Origin: Bin87 sp965261195
GTDB taxonomy: Bacteria > Chloroflexota > Dehalococcoidia > Lucifugimonadales > UBA3495
Reading direction: 5' to 3'
Length of the DNA: 64,000 nt
Assembly (NCBI GenBank): GCA_965261195.1
Contig: OZ253455.1
Location: 3,596,001 to 3,660,000 of the forward strand
A model generated the notes under the pieces. The model saw nothing but the letters and a program-made list of their open reading frames with translations, made no database searches and had not been told where the DNA came from. Position numbers and translations under genes: made by a program. Each line of letters starts with the position of its first letter. Position 1 is the stretch's first letter. Below are positions 50,945 through 60,028 of this stretch, one piece after another.

Positions 50945-52115
50945 CTTTTCCCAACGCTTGGGCAAACTGTCCCCTTACCCGTTCGTTGAAATCTCGCGCA
51001 TCATCGCGGAAAAACGGGCGGCCGGCGCGGACGTTGTTACGTTCGGCATCGGCGACCCGGACATACCGACGCCCCAGTACATCGTTGACCGGCTGCTGAC
51101 GGCCTCGCAAGACCCGCCGAACCACCGCTATCCCGAGACCGACGGGCTGCCGGAAATGCGCCGCGCCATCGCGTACTGGTACAAGCAGCGGTTTGACGTT
51201 GACCTTGATCCCGATACCGAAGTTCTGCCCCTGATTGGCTCCAAAGAGGGCATCGGCCACGCCGCATTTTGCTTCCTGGACCCGGGGGATATTGCGCTGG
51301 TGCCCGATCCCGCCTATCCGGTGTACGCGGTGGGCACCATGTTCGCCGGCGCCGAGTCCCACGTTATGCCGCTTTATCAACGCAACGGCTGGCTGCCTGA
51401 ATACGACGCCATCCCCGATGACGTGGCGCGAGCCGCCAAGCTGATGTGGCTGAACTATCCCAACAACCCAACCAGCGCGGTGGCGTCCCAGGAAGACCTG
51501 GAATCGGCGATGCGGTACTGTCGGGAGCACGACATTGCGCTTTTGCACGACGCCGCCTACTCCGAAGTTGGGTATGACGGCTACCGGGCCGGCAGCCTGC
51601 TGCAACTGGACGGCGCGAAAGACATTGGCCTGGAGTTTCACTCACTGTCCAAGTCCTACAACATGACCGGTTGGAGGATGGGCATGGCCGTCGGCAACGC
51701 TGACATGATCAAGGCGCTGTTCCAGATCAAGGCCAACCTGGACTCCGGCGTGCCACAGGCGATTCAGGAAATGTCCATGGAGGCGCTCACCGGCCCCCAG
51801 GACTGCATCGACGACAACGTGGCCACCTACAAATGGCGTCGGGATCGGGTAATCCAGGCACTGACCAAGATGGGTCTGGAAGTCGAGGTGCCGCGGGCCA
51901 GCCTGTATGTTTGGGCGCCGGTGCCGGCGGGATTCACTTCTGCCGAGTTCGCCGCGCGGTTGCTGGAAGACATTGATATTGTGGTTACCCCCGGTTCGTC
52001 TTACGGTCAGTACGGCGAGGGCTACATCCGGTTGTCGTTGACCACTCCCAACGAACGGGTGGAAACCGGATGCCAACGTCTGGAAAGCTGGACTATCCCG
52101 TCTCCCAGCGCCTGA
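50937..52115 (+). CDS. dapL: LL-diaminopimelate aminotransferase
   Basis: 392-residue fold-type I PLP aminotransferase that makes LL-diaminopimelate directly from tetrahydrodipicolinate. Visible are FGIGDPDIPTPQYIVDRL, the NYPNNPTSAVA segment, the DAAYSEVGYDG loop and the lysine region EFHSLSKSYNMTGWRMGMAV. A generic aspartate/aromatic aminotransferase is the alternative; the nearby dapF favours dapL. ATG 50937 after CAGGAG is preferred to the earlier ATG 50916. Confidence 0.85.
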   Translation: MPNFSQRLGKLSPYPFVEISRIIAEKRAAGADVVTFGIGDPDIPTPQYIVDRLLTASQDPPNHRYPETDGLPEMRRAIAYWYKQRFDVDLDPDTEVLPLIGSKEGIGHAAFCFLDPGDIALVPDPAYPVYAVGTMFAGAESHVMPLYQRNGWLPEYDAIPDDVARAAKLMWLNYPNNPTSAVASQEDLESAMRYCREHDIALLHDAAYSEVGYDGYRAGSLLQLDGAKDIGLEFHSLSKSYNMTGWRMGMAVGNADMIKALFQIKANLDSGVPQAIQEMSMEALTGPQDCIDDNVATYKWRRDRVIQALTKMGLEVEVPRASLYVWAPVPAGFTSAEFAARLLEDIDIVVTPGSSYGQYGEGYIRLSLTTPNERVETGCQRLESWTIPSPSA

Positions 52116-52134
52116 TTTTGGAGCCGTCCTTATA

Positions 52135-53322
52135 ATGCCCAGAAACCGCAAGGCTCAATCCACCGGCCCGCAAACCGAGCGGGCAGTGCTGGTTGCGGCT
52201 GAAGCCCGTAATCGGGGCGAACAAATGTGGTCCATTGAGGATTCGCTGATCGAGCTGGACTACCTGACCCGTTCGGCCGGCGCCGAAGTGGTTGCCACCA
52301 TCCAGCAGCGGGCCGACCGGCTCACTCCAACCTACGTCGGCAAGGGCAAGCTGCAGGAATTGCAGGAGCTGCTGGAAGCAGAACGTCCCGACGTGGTTAT
52401 CTGCGATGACGAGTTGACGCCAACCCAGCAACGCAACCTGGAAACAGCCCTCAAAATCAAGGTGATTGATCGCACTGCGTTGATTCTGGATGTGTTCGGA
52501 CGCCACGCGCACACGCGGGAAGGACAGCTGCAAGTGGAGCTGGCACAGCATCAGTACCTTTTGCCTCGGCTGGTGGGGCAATGGTCTCACCTGGAACGTC
52601 TGGGCGGCGGCATCGGAACCCGCGGCCCCGGCGAAACGCAGCTGGAAACCGACCGCCGACTGGTGCGCCAGCGCATCCAGAAAATTCGGGACGAGCTGGA
52701 CAAAGTGCGCCAACGTCGCAGCCAGTATATGGAACGGCGCCGCCGGACGGACGTCCGAATGGCGACGCTGGTGGGGTATACTAACGCCGGCAAAAGTACG
52801 CTGTTCAACGCGCTGTGCGACGCCGGCGTGCCGGCCGAAGACCAGCTCTTTAACACCCTGGACCCGGTAACGCGCCGACTGAATATGCCCGATGGCGGCG
52901 AGCTGCTGCTCAGCGACACGGTTGGCTTCATCCAAAAGCTGTCGCCAATGGTGGTGGCAGCGTTCCGCGCCACGCTGGAGGAACTGCACGAGGCCGACCT
53001 GCTGCTCCACGTCATTGACATAACGCACCCCAAGGCTCCAGAGCAGGCCGAAGTAGTGGAGAATACACTCACCGACCTGGACTTGGGCGGCAAGCCGAGA
53101 CTGCTGGTCATCAACAAGATGGACCTGCTCACCGATGACCCCGGCGACATTGCAGCAGAAGCCTTGGCCGGGTTACCCGATCTCACGGCGGCAGAATCGC
53201 CGGCAGTTGGCGGCCGGGTGTTCGTTTCGGCTGTGAAGGGCTGGAATCTGCCGACGTTGCTGGAGGTAGTCCAGGAGCATATCGGCAAATCAATTCCCGC
53301 TACCGACCGGGTAGTCATCTAG
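52135..53322 (+). CDS. hflX: GTPase HflX
   Basis: Ribosome-associated GTPase linked to rescue of stalled ribosomes, 395 residues. The N-terminal HflX domain ends with the glycine-rich LGGGIGTRGPGETQLETDRR; a coiled-coil linker follows, then the G domain with G1 GYTNAGKST, G3 DTVGFI and G4 NKMD. C-terminus is short. ATG 52135, 19 bases after dapL. Confidence 0.95.
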   Translation: MPRNRKAQSTGPQTERAVLVAAEARNRGEQMWSIEDSLIELDYLTRSAGAEVVATIQQRADRLTPTYVGKGKLQELQELLEAERPDVVICDDELTPTQQRNLETALKIKVIDRTALILDVFGRHAHTREGQLQVELAQHQYLLPRLVGQWSHLERLGGGIGTRGPGETQLETDRRLVRQRIQKIRDELDKVRQRRSQYMERRRRTDVRMATLVGYTNAGKSTLFNALCDAGVPAEDQLFNTLDPVTRRLNMPDGGELLLSDTVGFIQKLSPMVVAAFRATLEELHEADLLLHVIDITHPKAPEQAEVVENTLTDLDLGGKPRLLVINKMDLLTDDPGDIAAEALAGLPDLTAAESPAVGGRVFVSAVKGWNLPTLLEVVQEHIGKSIPATDRVVI

Positions 53323-53331
53323 GGCCCGCCG

Positions 53332-54078
53332 GTGAATCGCAGGCGGAAAATCCGGCTGATCCACACGTCGGACACTCACTTGGGCGACGGTTGGGAACCC
53401 GGAGCCGCCGAGCGCGCCCTGTCGGCGGTGGTAGATGGTGTGCGCACCCTCTCCGCTGACGCCCTGCTGATCGCCGGCGATGTGTTTGACAACGCCCGCA
53501 TATCGGACGACCTGCTGGATTTCTTCGTCGGCGAGATGGGTCGGGCGGAAGTGCCGGCGATAATTTTGCCGGGCAATCATGACCTGTACGACGCCGGGTC
53601 GTTGTACCGGCGGGTGCCCTTTGACAACGTACCGTCCAATCTGCACATCATCCGTGGGACGATGGGCGAGACCATCACCTTTGAGTCGCTGACGCTTGAT
53701 GTTTGGGGACGGGCGATGGATAACCACACGCCGGCATTTCGACCGCTGGCCGGGATGCAGTGCGCTACGGGCGGCCGCTGGCTGGTGGCGATTGCCCACG
53801 GGCATTTCCACTTCCCCGACGATACCGAGGAACGATCGTCGCCCATCTACGGGCGGCAGGTTGCCGAAGCGCCCTGCGACTATTTGGCCCTGGGACACTG
53901 GGAGCGGTTTGAGGACGTGAGCCAGGGTGATGTAACTGCCTTTTATTCCGGCTCGCCGATGGGCGCCGCCACCGAACGCGGGCAAGTTGCGGTCAACGTG
54001 GTGGATTTGGACCCGGCGGGAAGGCCGGCGGTGAGCGTCGCGCAAGCGTGTCTGCCGTTGCGAGGAATCAATGAGTAG
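53332..54078 (+). CDS. Metallophosphoesterase (SbcD/Mre11-like family)
   Basis: 248 residues of the calcineurin-like fold. Metal motifs: HTSDTHLGDG, LIAGDVFDNARIS, LPGNHDLYD and HGHFHFP, and a late GHWERF instead of the usual GHxH. It resembles DNA-repair exonuclease-type phosphoesterases but lacks an SbcC partner here; a general nuclease or phosphodiesterase is possible. Start is GTG 53332, 9 bases after hflX. It overlaps the next gene by 8 bases. Confidence 0.8.
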   Translation: MNRRRKIRLIHTSDTHLGDGWEPGAAERALSAVVDGVRTLSADALLIAGDVFDNARISDDLLDFFVGEMGRAEVPAIILPGNHDLYDAGSLYRRVPFDNVPSNLHIIRGTMGETITFESLTLDVWGRAMDNHTPAFRPLAGMQCATGGRWLVAIAHGHFHFPDDTEERSSPIYGRQVAEAPCDYLALGHWERFEDVSQGDVTAFYSGSPMGAATERGQVAVNVVDLDPAGRPAVSVAQACLPLRGINE

Positions 54079-54478
54079 TGGCAGCGGAGCCGTCGAACGG
54101 ACAATCAGAGACCGTATTCGTCCGGGGCAGATTCTGCAAAGCCCTGAAACAGGATATCCTCCCAAAAATCAATCTGACTTTGCCGTCACCAACGTCGGCG
54201 ATATGGGTATCTGGGTCGATAAGCTAAACCAATGGATCCAATTCGACGTACTGGCGCGTGTAGTGTCAGAGGTGCGGGCCGCCGGCGGCGCAGTGCTCAT
54301 CGGGTCGAAACAAGGTTGGGCAGACGGCGGGACGCTGGAGCGTTTTTTGCAAGACGCCAGAGGCAACAACACGCGAACGTCAACCTATGTGGCCCCAGTT
54401 CTGGTAGAGTGCGGCATCGCGGAGTACGTCCCGCAAGCCGGGGCAAAGTGCATCCGTCTCGCAGCGTCATTTAGGTGA
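54071..54478 (+). CDS. Hypothetical protein
   Basis: 135 residues; no family recognised. It has a Thr/Asn/Pro-rich N-terminal part and a mixed domain with GIWVDKLNQWIQFDVLARVV, then GAVLIGSKQGWADGGTLERF and CGIAEYVPQAGAKCIRL. ATG 54071 overlaps the phosphoesterase stop, so translational coupling is likely. The acetamidase gene follows after 9 bases. Confidence 0.55.
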   Translation: MSSGSGAVERTIRDRIRPGQILQSPETGYPPKNQSDFAVTNVGDMGIWVDKLNQWIQFDVLARVVSEVRAAGGAVLIGSKQGWADGGTLERFLQDARGNNTRTSTYVAPVLVECGIAEYVPQAGAKCIRLAASFR

Positions 54479-54487
54479 GGACAACCC

Positions 54488-55360
54488 ATGAAAACCCTGA
54501 GCCGTGAAAAGCGTATTTACGTGCTGGACCCGTCCAACGAGCCAGCCGTCACGATTGACTCCGGCGATGACCTGATGGTGGAAACTTGGGACGCATTCGA
54601 GGGAATACGGGACCCTCAGGCGCTGGAAGAGAAATCACTGAAAGGCCCGGCAACCGGCCCCATCTACGTCAACGGCGCCGAGCCGGGCGATGCCCTCCGT
54701 GTTGAATTCGTCAGCATCAATCCCAAAGAGAACCCGGCCCACATGGTTATGCCGGGGCGAGGCTTCCTGGAGTCTGAGTTCACCGAAGCCTATCCCACCG
54801 TGATGAGCCTCGACAACGGCCACTTGGTGCTGCCGAGTGGTGTTCGCCTGCCCCTGCGCCCGTCGATGGGACTGGTGGCTACTACGCCCACTTACATCCA
54901 GCAAACCGCCAGCGACAGCGGCCCCTACGGCGGCGACATCGACATGAAGGAACTGGTGGCGGGCAGCGTTTTGTATCTGCCCGTTTTCGTCCCCGGCGGC
55001 CTGCTCGCGTTGGGCGACTGCCATGCCGTGGTCGGCGATGGCGCAGTGGCCGGCACCGGCGCCGAGTGTTCCGCAGACACCCACATCCGCGTCACCGTCG
55101 AAAAGGGGATGAACCTGGCCGGCCCGCGCGCCATCACGCCGGAACATTACGTCGTCCTGTCTCACGGGGACGACCTCGGCCCCGCCATGAAGCAGGCGGT
55201 GCGCGAAATGGTGGACTTCCTGGTCGCCGACGAGGGCTTGGAACCCTACGACGCCTACACCCTGTGCAGCCTGGCCGGCGACGTCAGGGTCTCCCGCACC
55301 TTCCGACCCATCAGCCCGGTAAAAATGATGCTGTCCCGGCAGGCGTTGGACCAGTTATAG
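54488..55360 (+). CDS. Acetamidase/formamidase family protein
   Basis: 290 residues of the FmdA/AmdA fold, which hydrolyses short-chain amides to ammonia and the acid. Characteristic are GPIYVNGAEPGDALRVEFVS, PYGGDIDMKELVAGSVLYLP, and GDCHAVVGDGAVAGTGAEC with conserved Asp/His/Cys. Natural substrate is uncertain. ATG 54488. It converges with the SDR gene one base away, with no terminator between them. Confidence 0.88.
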   Translation: MKTLSREKRIYVLDPSNEPAVTIDSGDDLMVETWDAFEGIRDPQALEEKSLKGPATGPIYVNGAEPGDALRVEFVSINPKENPAHMVMPGRGFLESEFTEAYPTVMSLDNGHLVLPSGVRLPLRPSMGLVATTPTYIQQTASDSGPYGGDIDMKELVAGSVLYLPVFVPGGLLALGDCHAVVGDGAVAGTGAECSADTHIRVTVEKGMNLAGPRAITPEHYVVLSHGDDLGPAMKQAVREMVDFLVADEGLEPYDAYTLCSLAGDVRVSRTFRPISPVKMMLSRQALDQL

Positions 55361-55361
55361 G

Positions 55362-56141
55362 TCAGGTAACCGAATACCCCCCATCCACCGTTATCACCGC
55401 CCCGGTTACGTAATCCGATGCCCGGCTCGCCAGAAACACCGTCGCCCCCTGCAACTCGCTGGCCTCGCCCCACCGCCCCATTGGGATGCGCCGGTTGATG
55501 AGGTCGTAGCGTTCGGGCTGGGTTTCTGGGATGGCCTGGGTCAGCTCGGTCATAAACCAGCCGGGCAGGATGACGTTGGACTGGATGTTCTCCGGCGCCC
55601 AGGCTACGGCAAAGCTTTTGGCCAGCTGCACCACGCCGCCCTTGCTGGACGCGTAGGGCGCGCCGCTGCCGCCGCCGCCAAAGATGCTGAACATACTGCC
55701 GATGCTGATGATTTTGCCGCCGCCATGGGTCTTGAAGTGGGGGTAAACGGCCCGGCTGGCCAGGAAAGCGGAACGCAGGTTCACATCCAGCACATTGTCC
55801 CATTCGGCAGCAGTCGTCTGCTCCGGGGGCTTGCGGACGGTGGTGCCGGCGTTGTTGATCAGAATGTCGATGTGCCCGAAATGGGCGGCGGCGCGGGCCA
55901 CCATATCGTCGATGTCAGAGTCGCTGGTAACGTCCGCGTGGATGGCGTAGGCACGGCGGCCGGTCGCTGTGATGGTGGCGACGGCGGCGGCGTTTTTTTC
56001 CTCGTTGCGGGCGGCAATGGCGATGTCGCAACCGGCCTCGGCTAAACCCAGGGCCATCCCCAGTCCCAGTCCGCCGTTGCCGCCGGTAATCAGGGCCACG
56101 CGCCCCGTCAGGTCAAACAAACCGCCGTTGTTGCTGGTCAT
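55362..56141 (-). CDS. Short-chain dehydrogenase/reductase
   Basis: 259-residue classical SDR: LITGGNGGLGLGMALGLAEAG cofactor loop, NNAGTT, catalytic Ser in GSMFSIFGG and Tyr/Lys in GAPYASSKGG, ending VTGAVITVDGGYSVT. Closest general type is gluconate 5-dehydrogenase/deoxygluconate dehydrogenase, but the substrate is unproven. ATG 56141 is chosen; the upstream extension to 56336 is not conserved-looking. Confidence 0.88.
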   Translation of the reverse strand: MTSNNGGLFDLTGRVALITGGNGGLGLGMALGLAEAGCDIAIAARNEEKNAAAVATITATGRRAYAIHADVTSDSDIDDMVARAAAHFGHIDILINNAGTTVRKPPEQTTAAEWDNVLDVNLRSAFLASRAVYPHFKTHGGGKIISIGSMFSIFGGGGSGAPYASSKGGVVQLAKSFAVAWAPENIQSNVILPGWFMTELTQAIPETQPERYDLINRRIPMGRWGEASELQGATVFLASRASDYVTGAVITVDGGYSVT

Positions 56142-56200
56142 TGGTATCCTCTGATTCGTGTCTGCCGCAATGCTGGTACAGTATAGTCTGGCCCCTACGA

Positions 56201-56893
56201 TCAACCGTACATCGTGTCTCCATCGTATCCGCACATCCCGCACCTCGGAGAGTTGACGACCGGCAGCAGGTATTCCGATTCCGGGGCGGCGGTTAGAGCG
56301 CAGCCGTCGCAGAACCCAACCGTCATCGCTAACCAATCATCCTCTGAAAAGCCAACCTGTGTTGCGGTCGCCCCGCATTGCTGACACTCGATAACCGGCG
56401 CGTCATTGCGGGCCAGCAGCCGGATTTGCCCGGTTCCCCCGTCCAATTCCGCGAGACTTCTCAGCGTCAGCTCCGTAGTTGTGCCAAAGTCGTAATCGTA
56501 GCTAAACTTCGTTCCGGGCGGGGCTACCAGTCCCAGCGCGACGTTCATGCTTTTCCCGTAACCGTCCAGGTGAGAATCGTAGCTCATTCCGGCAATCGTG
56601 AACGTGCTGAGGTGGCCGCAACATTCCACCCATATTCTCCGCAGGTACTGGTCCAGTTCCTCCAACTTGCTGCCGGCTGGGATGTCCAGGTGCAACCAGT
56701 ACTCCGGCCGGTGGGCGTCTCCCACCACAAGATGGATGCTTCTGGACGGCCGGGAGCGCCGGCCCGGTTCGCTGCGCCCTTCGTCCGGGCGGCCGGTTCT
56801 GGCCAGGCAGCTTTTCAAGTGCCGGGCCATCCCGGATTTGCGAAATGACTTGCGGCACAACTCACAGGTTCCCGCTCCGGTGGCGCTGCTCAT
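56201..56893 (-). CDS. Zinc-finger plus pRiA4b ORF3-like domain protein
   Basis: 230 residues. Residues 9-30 form a zinc-finger-like CELCRKSFRKSGMARHLKSC. The middle (HLVVGDAHRPEYWLHLDIPAG; LDQYLRRIWVECCGHLSTFT) matches the plasmid pRiA4b ORF-3-like fold. Two further CxxC pairs (CQQCGATA and CDGC; CGMCGY) lie near the C-terminus. Members are common on mobile and accessory DNA, with unknown function; nucleic-acid or protein binding is plausible. ATG 56893 has AGAGGAG upstream. Confidence 0.75.
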   Translation of the reverse strand: MSSATGAGTCELCRKSFRKSGMARHLKSCLARTGRPDEGRSEPGRRSRPSRSIHLVVGDAHRPEYWLHLDIPAGSKLEELDQYLRRIWVECCGHLSTFTIAGMSYDSHLDGYGKSMNVALGLVAPPGTKFSYDYDFGTTTELTLRSLAELDGGTGQIRLLARNDAPVIECQQCGATATQVGFSEDDWLAMTVGFCDGCALTAAPESEYLLPVVNSPRCGMCGYDGDTMYG

Positions 56894-56999
56894 AGTCCCC
56901 GCTCCTCTGTTGAAATTCAGCGTATGGGCAGTGGGTGTTTCTCATTGCCGTCGCTCAATCCCAATTATTCCCCTTCACGGCAAGTTTGTAAATCGAACC

Positions 57000-57020
57000 G
57001 GGGCGCCCATTGGACGCCCC
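57000..57020 (-). terminator. Hairpin after the pyrophosphatase gene
   Basis: GGGGCG (57000-57005) pairs with CGCCCC (57015-57020) around a 9-base loop, 30 bases past the hppA stop. It could end the hppA transcript. It also resembles the GGGGCGTCC-type dispersed repeats of these genomes, and lacks a T-run. Confidence 0.4.
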
Positions 57021-57050
57021 TGCCATTCCGATAGTGTGTACCTGTGGTTC

Positions 57051-59129
57051 TTACAGGTTGATCAGTGAGGGCACTGCTACGAACGCCGGTGCGAAGACCA
57101 GCGACACAATTGCCATCAGCTTGAGCAGGATGTTCAGGCTGGGGCCGGAGGTGTCTTTGAACGGGTCGCCGACCACGTCGCCCTCCACGGCCGCCTTGTG
57201 GGCGTCTGAGCCTTTGCCGCCATAGTTGCCCAGTTCCACGTACTTTTTGGCGTTGTCCCAGGAACCGCCGGCGGAGGCCATCATAATGGCCAGCATGAAT
57301 CCGGCCGACACCGAACCGATGAGCAGCCCACCCAACGCAGCCTCCCCCAGAATGAATCCGGTGGCGATGGGCGCGATGACCGCCATCAAACCCGGAACAA
57401 TCATTTCGCGCAATGCGCTGCGGGTGCTGATGTCCACGCACCGGGCGGAGTCCGGCTTGGCGGTGCCTTCCATCAAGCCGGGGATTTCGCGGAACTGCCG
57501 GCGCACCTCGTCCACGATGCCCTGGGCGGCACGACCAACTGCCTGCATAGTGAGCGCCGAGAAGATGAACGGCAGCATCGCGCCGATGACCAGTCCAACC
57601 AGAATTTGCGGCTGCAACAGGTTGATGCCGGTTCCACCAGCGGCCAGCTTCCCGAATTCGTCTAGTGTGATTAATCCGGCGCTGACCGAATAAGCGGCGA
57701 GCAGCGCCAGCGCAGTCAGGGCGGCGGAGCCGATGGCAAATCCCTTGCCGGTGGCCGCGGTGGTGTTTCCCAAAGCGTCCAGGGCGTCGGTGCGCTCGCG
57801 TACTTGCGGGTCCAGGTTGGCCTGCTCGGCGATGCCGCCGGCGTTGTCGGCGACCGGACCGTAAGCATCGGTGGCCAGGGTAATGCCCAGCGTGGACAGC
57901 AGGCCCACGCCGGCCAGCGCAATGCCGTAGAAACCGGCGAACCAGTAGGCCAGCAGAATGGCGACCGACACGCAGATCACGGGAATCAGGGTGCTCATCA
58001 TCCCGCTCGCAATCCCCTGAATTATCACGGTCGCCGCGCCGGTTTCCGAGGCTGCGGAAACTCGCTTCGTGGGAGAGTAGCTGTAGGAGGTGTAGTATTC
58101 TGTGGCCAGTCCGATGATCGTTCCGGCGACCAAACCGGCCACCACGCACCCGAACCAGAACCAGTTGTGGGTCAGTGTGATGGTGAGGATGGCGGCGAAG
58201 ATGATGAGCAGCCCGCCGGCGGCGAATATGCCGTAGCGCAACGCCCACAAAAGCCGCTCGAAGTTGGCCTGCTCTCCGCTGCGGACGACGAAGGTGCCCA
58301 GGATGGCGGCGAAGATGCCGGCTCCGGCCAGCAGCATCGGAAAGACCGCCTGGGAATGGAATGCGCCCGCGCCCGCCGCCAATGCCGCGGCGCTGGCCGC
58401 CAGCGCCACCGCGGAAATGATACTGCCCACGTATGACTCGAACAGGTCGGCTCCCATGCCCGCAACGTCGCCGACGTTATCGCCCACGTTATCGGCGATG
58501 ACGCCCGGGTTGCGGGGATCGTCCTCGGGTATCCCAGCCTCTATCTTGCCAACCAGGTCGGAACCAACGTCGGCGGCTTTGGTGAAAATACCGCCGCCCA
58601 CGCGCGCAAACAGGGCGATGGAGCTGGCTCCAAACCCGAAACCGGCCACGGCGCTGATGTCCTGGAAGATTACATAAAGGATGGTAACGCCCAGCAGGCC
58701 GATGCCCACTACAGTTACACCCATCACGGTGCCGCTGGAAAAGGCGATACGTAGCGCGGGGTTGAGTCCGATCATGGCGGCTGCCGCAGTGCGGATATTC
58801 GCCCTGACCGCCACGTTCATGCCGACGTACCCCGCCAGGCCGGAGCAGAGCGCGCCGACCAGGTAAGATATGGCGGTGGCCGGTATACCCAAGTTGTGTT
58901 TAAAGACAGTGTAGTCCATCACGCCCAGCACGATGGCAACGACAACCACGAAAGGCACCAGCGACAGGTATTCGCGGCGCAGGAATGCCGACGCTCCGGT
59001 GCGGATGGCGTCGCCAATCTCGATCATGGTCTCATTGCCGCGGTCGGCCCCGATGACCCGATACGCGATGATGGCCGCAAATACCAGGGCGATGACCCCA
59101 GCGACCAGGGCCACAATGATTGATTCCAT
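57051..59129 (-). CDS. hppA: Membrane-bound ion-pumping pyrophosphatase
   Basis: 692 residues, ~16 hydrophobic segments. It couples pyrophosphate hydrolysis to H+ or Na+ export. The catalytic loops are intact: DVGSDLVGKIEAGIPEDDPR, NPGVIADNVGDNVGDVAGMG, and the late SWDNAKKYVELG. The segment GNTTAATGKG has Ala where K+-independent enzymes have Lys, so this is the K+-dependent type; H+ versus Na+ cannot be settled by eye. ATG 59129 follows GGAGAG; an upstream Met at 59165 is less likely. Confidence 0.95.
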   Translation of the reverse strand: MESIIVALVAGVIALVFAAIIAYRVIGADRGNETMIEIGDAIRTGASAFLRREYLSLVPFVVVVAIVLGVMDYTVFKHNLGIPATAISYLVGALCSGLAGYVGMNVAVRANIRTAAAAMIGLNPALRIAFSSGTVMGVTVVGIGLLGVTILYVIFQDISAVAGFGFGASSIALFARVGGGIFTKAADVGSDLVGKIEAGIPEDDPRNPGVIADNVGDNVGDVAGMGADLFESYVGSIISAVALAASAAALAAGAGAFHSQAVFPMLLAGAGIFAAILGTFVVRSGEQANFERLLWALRYGIFAAGGLLIIFAAILTITLTHNWFWFGCVVAGLVAGTIIGLATEYYTSYSYSPTKRVSAASETGAATVIIQGIASGMMSTLIPVICVSVAILLAYWFAGFYGIALAGVGLLSTLGITLATDAYGPVADNAGGIAEQANLDPQVRERTDALDALGNTTAATGKGFAIGSAALTALALLAAYSVSAGLITLDEFGKLAAGGTGINLLQPQILVGLVIGAMLPFIFSALTMQAVGRAAQGIVDEVRRQFREIPGLMEGTAKPDSARCVDISTRSALREMIVPGLMAVIAPIATGFILGEAALGGLLIGSVSAGFMLAIMMASAGGSWDNAKKYVELGNYGGKGSDAHKAAVEGDVVGDPFKDTSGPSLNILLKLMAIVSLVFAPAFVAVPSLINL

Positions 59130-59235
59130 ACTCTCCTCTCCGTTTTCAGCTACATAGACCGACAAACATTACGAAACTAGCAGAACGATGGGCGGGTGTC
59201 AATGAGAGCCCAATCTCACGCGTACCAACTATAAT

Positions 59236-59327
59236 CTGTCATTGCGAGCGCAGCGTGGCAATCTCGTCGCTGAAACCGCCGTTGTTGTCGCAACGAGATT
59301 GCCACGCTGCGCTCCTCGCAATGACAG
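59236..59327. repeat. Long inverted repeat (92 bp)
   Basis: The left arm (59236 on, CTGTCATTGCGAGCGCAGCG...) and right arm (ending at 59327, ...CTCGCAATGACAG) pair over about 31 bases with a three-base insertion in the right arm; the loop is ~27 bases. It occupies the 276-base gap between hppA and a phosphoesterase gene. It resembles the TGTCATTGCGAG-type dispersed palindromes known in many Chloroflexota genomes. A half-copy lies at 31146-31170. Confidence 0.8.
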
Positions 59328-59405
59328 TTGGCCGGTTGTTTGACAAGGTGGGTACGTGTGAGCAGGCCGGATATTGTTGCCTCGTTCTGACAGTGGCTGC
59401 GGTAG

Positions 59406-59972
59406 CTATACGTAGTCAGACAAGTTTATGATACTAGGGTCAATCTTTCCGTCCTGAATTTCCAGGAGCGCTATGGTTCCGGGCGACCCGTGGCTATGGC
59501 GCCGGCCCGGATAGGTCGGGCTGCCCGGATTGATGAACAGCACGCCGTCGCGCCATTCAATCAGTTCTTCGTGGGTATCACCAAACGCCACCACGTCCAC
59601 ATTCCCGCCGAATTTGCGGTGCAACAGGTCAGGCAGCCCAGAGGCCGGGTATTGCAAGCCCGTGCCGTCGGGCGTGGTCATGATGGCGGGGGTAGGCCAC
59701 TGGATGTCATGCACCATGCCGATGCGCGCGCCGGCAACTGCAACGATGCGAGAAACGTCGGCGAGGCGGTCGCCAGGTTCACGGGGGTCCTCGTAGCCAC
59801 GCACCGCCAGCACCGGCGCCACCTGCTCCAGGCAGTCCAGCACGCCGATACATTCCAGGTCACCGCAATGCAGCACCAAGTCGCAGCCCCCCAGGGCGTG
59901 CAGTACGTTGGCCGGCAAGTCCCAACCGCTGCCGGCGGAGTGAGTATCGGATACGAGGCCGATCTTTACCAT
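59406..59972 (-). CDS. Metallophosphoesterase (YfcE/MJ0936-like)
   Basis: 188-residue calcineurin-like phosphodiesterase: IGLVSDTHSAG, DLVLHCGDLE, the VRGYEDP segment (where relatives have GNCD), a GMVHDIQWP in place of GHxH, VVAFGDTHEELIE and NPGSPTYPGRR. Substrate unknown. The unusual GYED in motif 3 suggests altered metal coordination. ATG 59972. Confidence 0.82.
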   Translation of the reverse strand: MVKIGLVSDTHSAGSGWDLPANVLHALGGCDLVLHCGDLECIGVLDCLEQVAPVLAVRGYEDPREPGDRLADVSRIVAVAGARIGMVHDIQWPTPAIMTTPDGTGLQYPASGLPDLLHRKFGGNVDVVAFGDTHEELIEWRDGVLFINPGSPTYPGRRHSHGSPGTIALLEIQDGKIDPSIINLSDYV

Positions 59973-60028
59973 GACACGTTAGTATCCGCCACGTTAGTAT
60001 CCCCAAACGCGTTGCATCTCGGCGCCAG

